Source: Arcobacter lacus
GTDB lineage: Bacteria; Campylobacterota; Campylobacteria; Campylobacterales; Arcobacteraceae
Length of the DNA stretch: 64,000 nucleotides
Reading direction: 5' to 3'
Assembly: GCF_003063295.1 (NCBI RefSeq)
Contig: NZ_MUXF01000019.1
Coordinates: 181,919 to 245,918, forward strand
Shown here: in pieces, positions 63,321-64,000 of the stretch
Layout: every line of letters starts with the position of its first letter
How positions within the stretch are numbered: the stretch's first letter is position 1
Notes under the pieces: model-generated
What the model saw: the letters and a program-made list of their open reading frames with translations, nothing else
Databases searched by the model: none
Told to the model about the DNA's origin: nothing
Position numbers and translations under genes: made by a program

Positions 63321-64000
63321 ATGAATAACGTTTATTTGAAATATAAATTTTTAGGATTAATAGTATTTTTATTTATCTGTTCATTTAGTGTTTTATTTTA
63401 TGTTTTTTATGATTTTCAAAAACAAAAATTAAATAATGCAAAAAGAGAACAAATAGCTAAAATAGAGAATTTTTTTCACAAAACAATTGAAAAAAATCTA
63501 AAAAATTATTCTTATGAACTTAGTAGCAAACTATTAGATAATCCAGATATTATCTTAGCACTAAAAGAACAAAATAAAAACAAATTAGAACAATTAACTA
63601 TTGAAAAATATAGCATACTTCTAACTAAAGATCCATATATAACTCAAATGAACTTCTTTTCAAAAGATGGTACAAACTTACTTCGTTTACAAAAATTAGA
63701 TTTATCAGGAGATAATATTTTACAATCAAGACCGATGTTAAAAAAAGTATTTGATACAAAAGAGACTTTTTTTGGTTTTGAAAAAGGACTAACGGGTTTA
63801 TCATATAGAGTTATACTTCCTTTATTTGATGAAAAAAATGACTTTGTAGGTGCTTTTGAAATTGGTATTTCTGTAAGAAAAATAATGTATTCAATCACCT
63901 TTTTCAATAATATTCAAGGTGTTTTTTATGAAACAAATCTTGACAAATTTATAACTTCTGACTCTTCTATTAACCCTAAATTTTTAGAGTATTTAAAAAA
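63321..64000 (+). CDS. Cache-type membrane sensor, 5' part (runs off the window)
   Basis: At least 226 residues, no stop before the window end. MNNVYLKYKFLGLIVFLFIC opens with a TM helix (about 11-29). An extracytoplasmic helix follows (about 35-70), then Cache-like strands: ITQMNFFSKDGTNLLRLQKL, TFFGFEKGLTGLSYRVILPLF and DFVGAFEIGISVRKIMYS. This is the double-Cache sensor pattern. The output domain lies beyond 64000; histidine kinase, chemoreceptor or GGDEF are all possible, with kinase most likely since a receiver protein is 4 bases upstream. Its cotranscription with that gene is nearly certain. Confidence 0.85.
   Translation, partial: MNNVYLKYKFLGLIVFLFICSFSVLFYVFYDFQKQKLNNAKREQIAKIENFFHKTIEKNLKNYSYELSSKLLDNPDIILALKEQNKNKLEQLTIEKYSILLTKDPYITQMNFFSKDGTNLLRLQKLDLSGDNILQSRPMLKKVFDTKETFFGFEKGLTGLSYRVILPLFDEKNDFVGAFEIGISVRKIMYSITFFNNIQGVFYETNLDKFITSDSSINPKFLEYLK

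Overview
The window is AT-rich bacterial DNA with Campylobacterota character. The closest fit from memory is Aliarcobacter/Arcobacter (A. butzleri-like). Pointers to this are the IAHQWRQPLS-type histidine kinase H-box, a MagIII-type DNA glycosylase, an OXA class D beta-lactamase of the kind known from Aliarcobacter, TGCTATAAT/TGCTAAAAT promoters without clear -35 boxes, and dense small operons. I see no rRNA, no CRISPR array, no prophage and no insertion sequence.

Layout. 1-6.1 kb: the 3' end of glyA; an alkylation-repair pair (AraC-Ogt fusion and a MagIII-like glycosylase); an RNase H-like protein; a flavin split-barrel protein; argD; and a lipoate pair (LipM-like octanoyltransferase plus lipA). 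6.3-12.1 kb: the pyruvate dehydrogenase operon aceE-aceF-lpdA, diverging from the lipoate genes that modify its E2. 12.2-19.5 kb: an amidotransferase, a RhuM-family gene cut short by an in-frame TAG, a TonB receptor with an STN domain, a mutarotase coupled to an OXA beta-lactamase, and an RhlE-type helicase with a long leader. 19.8-24.5 kb: a defence/toxin islet, with a Septu-like ATPase plus HNH nuclease converging on hipBA. 24.5-35.2 kb: ycaO, a DUF302/small membrane protein/DUF2721 operon, a NIT-type chemoreceptor, rnhA, an HMGL-like aldolase, DoxX under a Fur-like box, a Y-family polymerase, an atypical NRAMP transporter and a Sel1 protein.

35.3-40.6 kb holds a tightly overlapping four-gene operon: a small UvrD-like helicase, an anchored TIM-barrel-like protein, a large probable lipoprotein alpha-solenoid and an unknown cytosolic protein. 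It is the least explained cluster here. A tRNA operon (Gln-Tyr-Phe-Leu) follows. 41-49.7 kb: a Cache histidine kinase, an FMN reductase, PIN-PhoH, a HisI-RibA fusion diverging from pyrC across a perfect 25-nt palindrome, an NTF2-like protein, and an HD phosphohydrolase whose homology begins at an apparent ATA start codon. 49.7-64 kb: c-di-GMP proteins (an EAL protein, a GGDEF protein and a response-regulator GGDEF protein), pdxH, dedA-dbpA, a DUF4197 protein, htpG and katG diverging across a CIRCE element plus a second operator, and the start of a Cache sensor running off the end.

Themes are lipoylation serving PDH, nucleic-acid repair (Ogt, MagIII, two RNases H, Y-polymerase, helicases), stress and metal control (CIRCE, Fur-like boxes, KatG), and c-di-GMP signalling. 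All family names rest on motif recognition by eye, with no database search.
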